Positions 1 to 8,282 of a DNA stretch of 64,000 bases are shown piece after piece; position 1 is the stretch's first letter; each line of letters opens with the position of its first letter. A model generated the notes under the pieces. That model had not been told where the DNA came from. It did no database searches and saw only the letters and a program-made list of their open reading frames with translations. This DNA comes from Paenibacillus sp. LHD-117 (GTDB lineage Bacteria; Bacillota; Bacilli; Paenibacillales; Paenibacillaceae): assembly GCF_030929555.1 (NCBI RefSeq), contig NZ_JAVFVT010000030.1, forward strand, positions 1 to 64,000, in the 5' to 3' direction. Made by a program: the position numbers and the translations under genes.

Positions 1-73
1 TTTCGTAAATGGTGGGTCGCACTTCCATTTTACCAAGAAACGATTTCTTTTTGTTATTTCTTTAGACAAAAAC

Positions 74-118
74 GGGGCTAGCCCTCAGGTCAATGAATTG
101 ACCTTATGGGACAGCCCC
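74..118. repeat. Nested inverted repeat, possible IS end or terminator
   Basis: An outer GGGGCT/AGCCCC pair encloses a perfect inner palindrome, AGGTCAAT-GA-ATTGACCT. The right arm reads GGGACAGCCCC, a style often seen at transposon ends. It could equally be a terminator of a gene left of the window. No transposase lies beside it, so the nature is open. Confidence 0.35.
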
Positions 119-445
119 TCTAGCGTGGCCAGGGAAGCAGTGCCCTTCAATTCATTTCCTATATTATACCAACAGCATTCGTTTGCAACAATAGCTCCAG
201 AAGAATAATTTGCCGTTACAGTTAGCGCGGTGAACATACCATAAGTAAGACGAAGGGTTTGCCGCCACAGCCAAGCCCTTATTATTCTGGTAATCGACCG
301 TCTTCGAGATCCGAATAGCTAGCCTCCACATTTAATCCTGATGCTGAGAGCGATGAGAAGACCATAATTGAATTCCCACAATGACAACAGCAAGGCAATG
401 CATCTCCCGGGAATCGGGCCGGACACGTCAAGATATATTCCCAAG
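119..445. other. Intergenic stretch with no recognisable gene
   Basis: Short ORFs occur on both strands, but none has a convincing ribosome site or family signature. I see no RNA gene here. Confidence 0.4.
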
Positions 446-475
446 AAAACTTCCCGAAATCGGGAAGTTTATACT
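446..475 (-). terminator. Terminator of the repeat peptide gene
   Basis: Read on the minus strand, AAACTTCCCGA and its complement form an 11-bp stem with a very short loop (stem arms 447-457 and 460-470), followed by TTTTC. It lies about 60 nt beyond the stop of the gene at 537-737 and fits a rho-independent terminator for it. Confidence 0.55.
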
Positions 476-536
476 CTATCCGTCGGGAAAGAGAGGCGAG
501 TAAGATGGAGGAAGCAAACAACTAAGGAGAGCAGTA

Positions 537-737
537 TTACACTTCAGGCTTGGCTTCGGCTTTTGCCGCCGCTTCAGGTTTAGCTTCAGCTTTTTTTGCT
601 TCAGGTTTAGCTTCAGCTTTTCTTGCCTCAGGCTTGGCTTCGGCTTTTGCCGCAAACGCCGGCACTGCTGCGCCGAACACTAAAGTCATTCCCAATACCG
701 TCGCGACTAGAAATTTCCATTTTTTCATCATCATCAT
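537..737 (-). CDS. Small secreted KAEAKPEA-repeat peptide
   Basis: This is a 66-residue (or slightly shorter) product. The N-terminus is a clear Sec signal peptide: lysines, a hydrophobic run, then a PAFAA-type cleavage site near residue 29. The mature part is only about 37 residues and is made of four copies of KAEAKPE(A/V) separated by R, K or AA. It contains no cysteine and no aromatic residue. The start is one of four consecutive ATG codons behind an AGGATAGGG ribosome site; the fourth ATG gives MKKWKF and is equally possible. A terminator follows. Lys/Ala/Glu/Pro-rich peptides of this kind are usually extended or helical and may bind cell wall or membrane, but no function can be assigned. 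Its neighbours give no hint, since the sensor kinase at 888 is divergent. Confidence 0.6.
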   Translation of the reverse strand: MMMMKKWKFLVATVLGMTLVFGAAVPAFAAKAEAKPEARKAEAKPEAKKAEAKPEAAAKAEAKPEV

Positions 738-887
738 CCCTATCCTTATGATCGAATTAAGCTTGAGGATTCGTCATCCTCGCTTCTGTTCTCATTATAA
801 AAGCATCCGGAAATATGCATAAGGTTGAACTTTTCTCACCCGGTCTAAGTGTTGTACTCAGAGTTAAATGCAATGGAGGCTATTGGG

Positions 888-2342
888 ATGGTCATTCTAT
901 ACTGCACCATATTTCTGTCCTTGTGGACGATCGGCACGGTGATGCTGGTCAATAATTCGGCAAATCCGCACACGCGCTGGTTCAGTTTGTTCTTGTTCGT
1001 CACTGGTTTTGCAAGCTTCTCGGTCGTGCTTAACGTGCAAGTATTGCCTTGGATGAGCGAGTCGTCCCTATTCTCGCCTGAAGCGATCGAGTCTGTAAGG
1101 TTGTTCTCGATGGCGGCTTGGGGTGTGGAATATCACTTTGTGCCGTACCTGTTGCTGATGTGCTCGCTGGTATTCACCCGATTGTTCCGCCGAAGGGCCA
1201 TTATTATGTTCGGTCTGATCGGGCCTGTGCCCATTCTCGTTTACTTGACTGCGGTTCCGCCGCTATATCCCGATCTGCATTTGGGCGGTCACCTGTCGTT
1301 CCGCATGATCTCCGGCGCTTATTTTCTGACGGGGCTCGCGATTTATGCGCTGCGGTATGTAACCGAACGGAACGCGTCTTATAGGAAAAACAGCTTCCGT
1401 ACCGCGGCGGCTCTAATCCCGTGCGTTAGTTTTCTATACGCTACGGATTATATCGGTATTGAACGGGTAATCATCAGCCGCGAAGGAATGGTGATGACGA
1501 GCAATAACATGTGGCTTATAATCGCTCTTGTGTTTGCGGCCTTCTTCATTTACTACGGAATGAAGTACGGCTTCATGGGGATCAAGCTCCGGATCGAGAA
1601 GCAGAAAATGGACTATTCCATGAAAAATTTGACGCAAGGGGCGCTCATTTTGAATCATACGATTAAAAATGAAGTGCAGAAAATCAACTACCTCAGCAGC
1701 AGAATGAGAAATTCCATCCTTCAAAACGATAAAGAAGACATGCTGCGCGATCTGACCCAATTGGACCGGGTGGGGGAGCATATCCTGAATATGATGAACC
1801 AAATCAAAGAAAGAACCGGCGATATCGTGCTGCATGAGGAGGAACATCGTATGGCGGACGTGCTGGAATACAGCCTCATGGCATTAGAGCCTATGCTGCA
1901 GGCCAAGCAGATTAGTGTTTCAAAAGATATACAGTGCGATCCGGTTATTCTGTGCGACAAATCCCATATCCAAGAGGTACTGAGCAACCTGCTCGTTAAC
2001 GCTCTGGATGCGATTGGACCCGGAAACGGAAAAATCTCCATATCCTTGCTGGAGGCCAAGAAGGAAGTCGTAATTGGGGTCCAAGACAACGGGTCAGGGA
2101 TATCAAATGAAAGCGCGGCGCGGATGTTCGATCCATTTTTTACGACGAAGAAGGGAGTAGGGAGCTACGGTCTCGGCCTGAACTACTGCTACGGCGTAAT
2201 GCAGAAGCATGGAGGCAGCATCCGTCTGGCAGAGACGGAGCAGGGGAAGGGAACGCGGATGGAACTCCGATTTCCGGCCAAAAGGGTACGTATGATGAAA
2301 ATACCAGATCGTTCCGCAGCTCTGCGGATCGGCGCGATATAA
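888..2342 (+). CDS. Membrane sensor histidine kinase
   Basis: The N-terminal 230 or so residues form about seven hydrophobic segments with almost no extracellular domain. A kinase core follows. The phospho-acceptor region reads LILNHTIKNEVQKI (H about residue 257), an atypical H-box with NHTIKNE. The GHKL ATPase has an N-box (LSNLLVNALDAI), a G1 box (DNGSGI) and a G2 box (GVGSYGLGLNYC). I chose ATG 888 because GGAGG sits 8 nt upstream; GTG 849 and ATG 873 lie in frame but have poorer ribosome sites. The response regulator starts 14 nt after the stop, so the two form an operon and very likely a cognate pair. The signal is unknown. A membrane-embedded sensor suggests it reads membrane state or a small hydrophobic ligand, which is inference. 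Confidence 0.85.
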   Translation: MVILYCTIFLSLWTIGTVMLVNNSANPHTRWFSLFLFVTGFASFSVVLNVQVLPWMSESSLFSPEAIESVRLFSMAAWGVEYHFVPYLLLMCSLVFTRLFRRRAIIMFGLIGPVPILVYLTAVPPLYPDLHLGGHLSFRMISGAYFLTGLAIYALRYVTERNASYRKNSFRTAAALIPCVSFLYATDYIGIERVIISREGMVMTSNNMWLIIALVFAAFFIYYGMKYGFMGIKLRIEKQKMDYSMKNLTQGALILNHTIKNEVQKINYLSSRMRNSILQNDKEDMLRDLTQLDRVGEHILNMMNQIKERTGDIVLHEEEHRMADVLEYSLMALEPMLQAKQISVSKDIQCDPVILCDKSHIQEVLSNLLVNALDAIGPGNGKISISLLEAKKEVVIGVQDNGSGISNESAARMFDPFFTTKKGVGSYGLGLNYCYGVMQKHGGSIRLAETEQGKGTRMELRFPAKRVRMMKIPDRSAALRIGAI

Positions 2343-2356
2343 GGGGAATGACCGGG

Positions 2357-2932
2357 ATGGAGCATAAAATACGAGTTATGCTGGTGGAGGATGACAGCTT
2401 CTGGCGAGAGCAGCTTGTTGCCGACTTGAATAAGGAGACGGATATCGAGATTGTCAAAGCGGCGTCGACAAAGAGGGAAGCGCTGGAAGAGGCGGGTATA
2501 CTGGACATCGACGTGGTACTAATGGACATCAACTTAACCGAAAATCAATTGGACGGACTGGAGACTACCAAAGAGCTCATGATCGCCACCAAGTCGAAGA
2601 TCAAGATTATTATGTTAACGTCATTGACGGAAAAAGAGATCATTATTAAGGCGTTCCAGAATGGGGCCGTAAATTACATCAATAAATCGAGCTTCTCCGA
2701 TATCGTGCGCGCGATCCGCGAGGCCTATGCCGATCAGGCTTCCATCCATTCGGACGCGGCTTTGGTCATGAGAGAGGAAATACGGTTTATGCAGTTATCC
2801 CCTTCGGAACGGGAAATTCACGAGCTCAAGGAGCGCGGCTACAGCCGCACGGAAATTGCGGAGCTTCTCAGCAAATCGTTGAATACGATCAAGACGCAGA
2901 TCCGGAGCATTCGGAGCAAGTTGTTGAAATAA
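2357..2932 (+). CDS. NarL/LuxR-family response regulator
   Basis: The product has 191 residues. The receiver domain (about 1-120) has the acidic pair ED-D at 11-13, phospho-acceptor D57 in VVLMDINL, a T/S in MLTSLTEKE and the conserved lysine in INKSS. A short linker leads to a LuxR-type helix-turn-helix (about 135-190) with the AEL..S.NTIKTQIRSI recognition pattern. ATG 2357 is preferred because AAGGGG lies 10 nt upstream; ATG 2348 is too close to it. It is the partner of the kinase at 888-2342 and closes the operon before a terminator. No target is evident; the divergent repeat-peptide gene is one candidate by position only. Confidence 0.88.
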   Translation: MEHKIRVMLVEDDSFWREQLVADLNKETDIEIVKAASTKREALEEAGILDIDVVLMDINLTENQLDGLETTKELMIATKSKIKIIMLTSLTEKEIIIKAFQNGAVNYINKSSFSDIVRAIREAYADQASIHSDAALVMREEIRFMQLSPSEREIHELKERGYSRTEIAELLSKSLNTIKTQIRSIRSKLLK

Positions 2933-2936
2933 TGGG

Positions 2937-2974
2937 ACAGCAGGTTTCTCATGCGCAGGCCTGCTGTTTTTTTT
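2937..2974 (+). terminator. Terminator of the kinase/regulator operon
   Basis: ACAGCAGG pairs with CCTGCTGT across a 15-nt loop and is followed by eight T, starting 4 nt after the regulator stop codon. Confidence 0.85.
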
Positions 2975-3027
2975 GTGCAAACGGGCGGTCACGAAGCCGG
3001 GGGGTGAGAATAGTTCAACCTCCCTGA

Positions 3028-3760
3028 AACTTCCAGATCATTATATATATAGAGGCGATAACAGCCGCAGACGGTGGATCGGTGCCTGGCGGTGGAGGAA
3101 ATCCACCTCCGGCGAATGGCGGCAATGGCAGCGGCAGCGGCTCTTGGCTGATGGACCTTAAAGGCGGCACATTTGAAGCGTTCGAGGGTCGGTTGAAGCT
3201 GATCGTAGATCCGAATACGTTCGATAAAGGCGTGAAGCTTGCCTATAAGCTGAAGGAAGATGGAGATGCGGCAGCGCCGGCGTAGTCCCTAAGCTTCCGA
3301 TAAGATTGTCCATATCTTATCAAGCAAGCTCTAATGCCGAGCGCGATGCGCGCACATTCGGTATTTAAAAAAGAGACGAGTCCGCGAGAGACGGCTGGAG
3401 CTATGTCGGCGGGGTCGTTCATGAGCAATCCGGCGTCATCAGCGTTGATGTAGAGCAGTTAGGCGAGTACGGGTCATGGTCTATGAGCCGGCGTTCGAAG
3501 ATCTATTGAACCATTGGGGACATTCAGAGGTTGCAGTATTGGTTAGCCGCCATATCGCCAATGGCGTGGCAGCCGATCGTTTCGAGCCTAATCGGCCGAT
3601 TACTCGAGCAGAGTTTATCAAGCTGCTTATCGAGACGGCAAGACGCGGTGGGATAGTTGAAGCGTTGGAGGCCTCTAACGTTGATACTAATGCTGGATCG
3701 GCTAAGAATACACCGTTTACGGACGTTCCAGCGAATCGTTTTTATTTGTTAGATGGTATG
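3028..3760 (+). pseudogene. Decayed S-layer-homology (SLH) domain protein
   Basis: Three reading-frame pieces belong to one ancestral C-terminus. Piece one (about 3028-3285) reads YIEAITAADGGSVPGGGG and then a Pro/Gly/Asn/Ser linker and MDLKGGTFEAFEGRLKL. Piece two (about 3390-3470) contains DGWSYVGGVVHEQSG and ISVDVEQLGEYG. Piece three (3476 onward) contains VYEPAFEDLLNHWGHSEVAV and ITRAEFIKLLIETA, a typical SLH repeat, and a second SLH start near TPFTDVPANRF. Between pieces one and two there is a stop and apparent loss of sequence. Between two and three there is a one-base frameshift near 3470. The reading then runs into the 3' end of the opposite-strand DoxX gene. SLH domains anchor proteins to pyruvylated wall polymers. 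The start of the parent gene is missing, so this is a remnant. Confidence 0.8.
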
Positions 3761-4254
3761 GGGACTGCTTGTCCTCTTTTGTTTTCATTGATGGTCAACA
3801 GAGTATCTAAATTAAAATACTTATCGAGACTGAAGTGAAATGCATCTGACCTGAAAATAATTAATGAAAACGCACTTGTATAAAGAACAAGACTTATTAA
3901 ATTCATATTTCCAGAAAGAATGAAGCCTATGTGCATAAAGAGACAAATAAGGATAGAATGTATGGTAAATAAGCCCGCTATAAGGAATATGCCAAGTATA
4001 ATCTGGACTATTGGGATAACATAGTTCAAAATCATCACATGTTCTAAAGCTACATTCTCAATGAAAAACTTATAAAAGGTCGGGGTATTTGGATTTTGTA
4101 ATGAATCCAATAGATACTCTCTCAAAAATAACCCTGGTTCTTTAAACCATGACTTTTCAATGATTTTGGTTAACCCTGCCAACAGCCAGCCTATTCCAAA
4201 AAGAATACGCATTAAAACAATAAGAGATGAAAACACCCTTTTCATTTCTTTCAT
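3742..4254 (-). CDS. DoxX-like integral membrane protein
   Basis: The product has 170 residues and about four membrane segments. The first contains ILFGIGWLLAGLTKI, the pattern seen at the start of DoxX/DoxD family proteins, which are four-helix membrane proteins linked to quinone or thiol redox chemistry. A further hydrophobic pair spans about 85-130. The start has a strong GAGGAGGAG ribosome site. The gene is clearly more AT-rich than its surroundings, and its 3' end overlaps the SLH remnant, which suggests it arrived with a rearrangement. Family assignment rests on the first helix and overall topology, so it is moderate; substrate unknown. Confidence 0.6.
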   Translation of the reverse strand: MKEMKRVFSSLIVLMRILFGIGWLLAGLTKIIEKSWFKEPGLFLREYLLDSLQNPNTPTFYKFFIENVALEHVMILNYVIPIVQIILGIFLIAGLFTIHSILICLFMHIGFILSGNMNLISLVLYTSAFSLIIFRSDAFHFSLDKYFNLDTLLTINENKRGQAVPIPSNK

Positions 4255-4470
4255 TTAAAGCTCCTCCTCTTCCGAGTTTCTCTAAGCCATTTGTTTTGCC
4301 TGAGGGAAACATTTTGGCTAAAAATTTTTAAGGATAAAATGTTTACTCCGTACATAAAAGTTTACCATGGGCAAAATTTATTGTAAATAGATATCTTGTA
4401 AATTGTCCCATGAAAGACACCGGTCCATGGAATGAGATTCTGACTTGGGGTTACGTCAATTCGAATAGGT

Positions 4471-5103
4471 TCATTGAGCTGGGTAAAACATGCAATAAAC
4501 AGGTAATTGATCAATCTGGGTTTCTTCGGTTAAAGTAAATCCAAATCGTCGATATAAGTCTACATTTTCATGGTTTTCCGTATCCAGTGCGACTCCGTGC
4601 GATTCTGGGTCTCTTTCTGCTGCATTTAACAAGTGACTCAGCAGTGTTGTACCGACTCCCTTGCCTTGTGACTGAGGTTCGACTCCAATCATAATCAGGT
4701 AGTGATGCGATGATGAGGGAGCAACTGATCGCGTGATACGCATATAGGAATTAAGTCTGCGCAACGTTGTTCCGGGTAAATGAATAAGTAAAGGAATCAA
4801 TCCCCACAGCAGCCACAAATCTCTCGCCTTCTGAACCTTGCTTGCTTGCGGCTTCTCGACCACGTAAGCGCCTAGTAAGTTATCATTTTCAAAACAACCC
4901 CACGTCTCTTCATTGAGCCAGAAGCTTTTGTCAAATAGAAAGCTAACAAAAGCGGTCACTCTTCTTCGCGCATTGCCGTCGAGTGCTGAATGACCAAACA
5001 CATGCAGGAATAGAGGGTCTCGGGCAAATGCCTTGCTCATAAGCGCAACGAATAAGGGTTTGTCTGACCTTGTCAGCTTGGCGACTCGATAGATTGAACT
5101 CAT
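4471..5103 (-). CDS. GNAT-family N-acetyltransferase
   Basis: The product has 210 residues. The acetyl-CoA loop is visible as GVEPQSQGKGVGTTLLSHLL, the Q-x-x-G-x-G/A motif of GNAT enzymes, followed by a C-terminal strand with NVDLYRRFGF. An N-terminal YRVAKLTRSD segment is typical of this fold. The substrate cannot be told. Its ATG overlaps the stop of the upstream membrane protein gene by 4 nt (ATGA), so both are co-translated. The product may modify a small molecule or a protein handled by that partner, which is inference from position. Confidence 0.8.
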   Translation of the reverse strand: MSSIYRVAKLTRSDKPLFVALMSKAFARDPLFLHVFGHSALDGNARRRVTAFVSFLFDKSFWLNEETWGCFENDNLLGAYVVEKPQASKVQKARDLWLLWGLIPLLIHLPGTTLRRLNSYMRITRSVAPSSSHHYLIMIGVEPQSQGKGVGTTLLSHLLNAAERDPESHGVALDTENHENVDLYRRFGFTLTEETQIDQLPVYCMFYPAQ

Positions 5104-5669
5104 ACTTGTTCCTCGGTGTTATTGATCGTTTTGCTGTAATGATCAACAGAGAAGCTAAACAACACTTTCAACATAAATAGGAGACAAGTGACTAACATAT
5201 AGGGCTCTATATTGGGCAATAAAGGGATACAGCTAAGTCCGATGGATAGGAGCAAGCCTGCAACAAAACGTTGTGAATGGTTGCCGATCAAGGCGTTCAC
5301 GATAAAAGCCCCTATGATCGTATAAGCCCAAACAGCAATGGAGTGCCACATTTCTGTTTGCAGTAACAACGATACAAGCACGATGTGAAAGTGGATCGTT
5401 ATGAACACGATTCGATTGATTTTCCGAGCTGCATAGAAGTTGCTGGTGGAAGCTGTAAAATTAGCGACGCAACCAGAGAAGATATCGAACATGAATAACA
5501 AGGCCAGAGCACTGCGCCATACTGGCAAAGATTCAGTCATTTCGGGAAATAGGAAATATAACCCCAAAGTCAGCAGTCCTCCAAAAAGCAGAATAGCCAG
5601 AAGGTTTCCTACACGCTGAACTTCTCCAAAGACATCATGTAAAAACGTAGGAATTCGCAGTTGATTCAT
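5100..5669 (-). CDS. Multi-pass membrane protein of unknown function
   Basis: The product has 189 residues and about five to six hydrophobic segments, beginning near residue 20 (NLLAILLFGGLLTLGLYFLF). A short loop in the middle carries ASTSNFYAARKINR. I recognise no family. The ATG follows GGGGAG at good spacing. The gene is first in a two-gene operon with the acetyltransferase and is divergent from a TetR regulator at 5828, the usual arrangement for a regulator controlling its neighbour. Confidence 0.65.
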   Translation of the reverse strand: MNQLRIPTFLHDVFGEVQRVGNLLAILLFGGLLTLGLYFLFPEMTESLPVWRSALALLFMFDIFSGCVANFTASTSNFYAARKINRIVFITIHFHIVLVSLLLQTEMWHSIAVWAYTIIGAFIVNALIGNHSQRFVAGLLLSIGLSCIPLLPNIEPYMLVTCLLFMLKVLFSFSVDHYSKTINNTEEQV

Positions 5670-5715
5670 TTCATTACACTCCCCGCGTCCTTTAAAGTTT
5701 TATAGTATATGTAAT

Positions 5716-5735
5716 TAATCACTACAAAATGATTA
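5716..5735. promoter_or_regulatory. Candidate TetR operator
   Basis: TAATCA and TGATTA form a perfect inverted repeat with an 8-nt spacer in the 158-nt gap between the divergent membrane protein and TetR genes. Position and symmetry fit an operator for the regulator at 5828. No other site was compared. Confidence 0.4.
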
Positions 5736-5827
5736 TAACTTTCAAGGCGTGCAGTTTCAATATATTTTGTACTTAAATTATTGAATCACTCTAAAAGTTG
5801 AGCTACACTTCTAGTGAGGTGAAGTAA

Positions 5828-6430
5828 ATGAACGGCTACGAACGACGAAAACAGAAAAAAATCGATCAGATTTACAACGTTTCCTTGCAACTTTTTAGCA
5901 AATACGGGTATCAGAAGGTCAGCATCAACGAGATCGCCCAGATGGCGAATGTTTCGCCTGCTACAATTTATAACTATTTTGGAACCAAAGAACAGCTCTA
6001 CGCCGATATGCTGATGAACTGGATGGACAAGCAGTTGCAGCAATATGAGAATATTGTTGCTTCTGGACGTTCCTTTCCTGAGAAAATGAAGAATATCATG
6101 CTAATCGAAGCTAAAAACTTAAAAATCATTTCGGATGTGTTTACGCAAGCTGCATCTTCTGAATGGAGCGGATTGGCGCAATTGATGAAAGACTACGTGG
6201 AGGAAAAGGTCGAACCCTTCTTCATGAAGTTTGTCGCGCTGGGGAAGCAGGAGGGGTATATCCATAGAGATCTGACAGAGGAACTGACGATGATGTATTT
6301 CACGATGTTCAAGAATGAGATGGGGCGCTACTGGGAAGCGGGAAGCGAAGAACTTATGCATCGACATGCGGATCAATTCATGGAGTTATTTTTCTATGGT
6401 TTATGCGGACAGCCGCGGGAGCAGAAGTAG
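5828..6430 (+). CDS. TetR/AcrR-family transcriptional regulator
   Basis: The product has 200 residues. The N-terminal helix-turn-helix is classical: ALQLFSKYG-like entry (SLQLFSKYGYQKVSINEIAQ), then MANVSPATIYNYFGTKEQLY. The C-terminal helical ligand domain has no recognisable subfamily signature. The start follows GAGGTG. By divergence it probably represses the membrane protein/acetyltransferase operon, through the inverted repeat at 5716-5735. The inducer is unknown. Confidence 0.88.
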   Translation: MNGYERRKQKKIDQIYNVSLQLFSKYGYQKVSINEIAQMANVSPATIYNYFGTKEQLYADMLMNWMDKQLQQYENIVASGRSFPEKMKNIMLIEAKNLKIISDVFTQAASSEWSGLAQLMKDYVEEKVEPFFMKFVALGKQEGYIHRDLTEELTMMYFTMFKNEMGRYWEAGSEELMHRHADQFMELFFYGLCGQPREQK

Positions 6431-6551
6431 AAATTCGCCATTAGAGTGATACATAGTCACCAAAACGTTCAAAAAATCACGCAAATGCGTGGACGTCTTT
6501 TTGCAGCCTGTGAGATAATCGAAGGTACCACAATATAAAGGATCGATTCCG

Positions 6552-8282
6552 ATGAAGGTGATCCAGTCTCTCCAGTTCAAGCTCATTATCGGCATTGTCG
6601 TTGTTCTAGCTCCGCTTGTCGCCTATCATCTCTATACGAATTTTTACGCCATTCACGTCGTACGGGAGAAGGTTGCTTCTTCCAATAACGATTTAGTCCA
6701 TATGTTTATGCAAAGCAAAGTCGATCAAGTGCTCGAGGATACGGGCAAATATATACTGACGCGGGCAGCCAGCGATCCGGATATGCTGTCCCTGAATTTG
6801 TACCCAGAGAGCGACGGGGAATATCAGCTGCGCAAAGCCCGCATTATTAACCGGCTCCGAGATGATCTCGAGCTGTACAGCACGATTGATACGTTCTTCG
6901 TGTATTCACGAAGCGCGCAGGATTTGACGGTTACTGATGGCAATTACGAGGATTTTGGCGATCTGGCTAATTGGATGAATAAAGGAAGCACCACCGACAA
7001 CACCGGATGGACCGTATTCCAGAATGGCCGTGATTACGGATTAGTCATAACTGTTTATGCCTCCCGCGATGTCGTACTGGGAGCTTGGATCGACTTGGAT
7101 AGTTTGCTTGCGCCATTCAGTCAATTAAATCTAGGTGGAGACGGAGAAGTTGCCGTTCTTGATTCGAGCGGCAAGCCGTTAACGCCATCCTCCTTAACCG
7201 ATGACGGACTGGAAGACTTAAGACCCCATCTGGATCGAATGGACAATTCCTATTGGGTATTGGATCAACCGGGAGGCAAGAAGCTGGCCGTCGGGACCAA
7301 ATCCGGACAGTCGGATATCAGTATCGTGGTCCTTGTGCCGGAGCAAAGTTTAATGCAAAGGCTCACCTTTTTCCTCCGGGCGTCTTGGATCATACCGATC
7401 GGCGCTGCGTTTGTACTAGGCCTGTATGTGCTGCTGCTCAAGAAGGTGCTCTTTGGGCCGTTAAGCGACTTGATCCGCGGCATGAGGCGGATTACCCACG
7501 GTGATTTGGACTATAGGCTGGCCGAGGACGATACAAGCGAGCTTTCCTTCCTATCGTCTACCTATAACAATATGGCCGATCAGATCAAACAGCTGCGGAT
7601 CGGTATTTATGAACAAGAGCTTCGCGTCAAGGAAGCAGAACTCAAGCATCTGCAGGTACAGATCAACCCTCATTTTTATTTGAACAGCCTTCATATCATC
7701 TATAGCTTGGCAACGCTGAAGAATTACATTAATGTTCAGAAGATGGCGCTGCATTTGGCGAACTACTTCAAATTTACGATTAGAACGAACCGGACCCATG
7801 TAACGGTGAGCGAAGAGATGAAGCATATTCAGAATTACCTGGAAATCCAGAAGCTGCGGTATCCGGATATGCTGGACTTCGAGATCGAGATCACTGCTCC
7901 ATGGGGAGAACAATCTATTCCCGCTTTATCGATTCAGCCTTTTGTGGAAAATGCCATCATTCACGGGATGCGGATGGAAGGCGATCCGTTCTTCATCCGT
8001 ATGTACACGGAAGCGGTACCGGATCAGCCGGATCGGTTCGCCGTTGTGATCAGCGATAACGGTGAAGGGTTCCCGCCCGAGCAATTGGAGAAGCTCGCTT
8101 CGGGCAGTTATATGGAAGAAGCTGACGGCAGTCATATCGGTATTTGGAATGTCATTCATCGGCTGCAATTATTTTTCGGCGACAAGGCGGAAGTGCAATT
8201 TAGGAACAGCAATGGAGCAATCGTTCGTTTGCTGCTGCCAATTGACACTTCATCGGAAGGCGGGGGCCATAAGCATGTTTAA
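6552..8282 (+). CDS. YesM-type sensor histidine kinase
   Basis: The product has 576 residues. One N-terminal membrane helix (about 10-30) and a second near 275-300 enclose an extracellular sensor region of about 240 residues. A HAMP domain follows (LFGPLSDLIRGMRRITHGDL). The His_kinase domain has QINPHFYLNSLHIIYSL with phospho-acceptor H374, then an ATPase domain with QPFVENAIIHG and DNGEGFP. This family pairs with YesN-type AraC regulators and senses carbohydrates, often via a binding protein. The regulator gene starts inside the last codons (8-nt overlap), so the two are translationally coupled. The glycoside hydrolases and sugar transporter downstream are the likely targets. Confidence 0.92.
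   Translation: MKVIQSLQFKLIIGIVVVLAPLVAYHLYTNFYAIHVVREKVASSNNDLVHMFMQSKVDQVLEDTGKYILTRAASDPDMLSLNLYPESDGEYQLRKARIINRLRDDLELYSTIDTFFVYSRSAQDLTVTDGNYEDFGDLANWMNKGSTTDNTGWTVFQNGRDYGLVITVYASRDVVLGAWIDLDSLLAPFSQLNLGGDGEVAVLDSSGKPLTPSSLTDDGLEDLRPHLDRMDNSYWVLDQPGGKKLAVGTKSGQSDISIVVLVPEQSLMQRLTFFLRASWIIPIGAAFVLGLYVLLLKKVLFGPLSDLIRGMRRITHGDLDYRLAEDDTSELSFLSSTYNNMADQIKQLRIGIYEQELRVKEAELKHLQVQINPHFYLNSLHIIYSLATLKNYINVQKMALHLANYFKFTIRTNRTHVTVSEEMKHIQNYLEIQKLRYPDMLDFEIEITAPWGEQSIPALSIQPFVENAIIHGMRMEGDPFFIRMYTEAVPDQPDRFAVVISDNGEGFPPEQLEKLASGSYMEEADGSHIGIWNVIHRLQLFFGDKAEVQFRNSNGAIVRLLLPIDTSSEGGGHKHV

Noticed and set aside
74..118. Firm call of an insertion-sequence end
   Set aside because: The palindrome and GGGACAGCCCC look like a transposon end, but with no transposase or target duplication in view it stays a repeat of unknown origin.
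550..822. Plus-strand ORF with Ala/Ser/Phe repeats
   Set aside because: It is the reverse reading of the KAEAKPEA repeats; the minus-strand gene has signal peptide, ribosome site and terminator.
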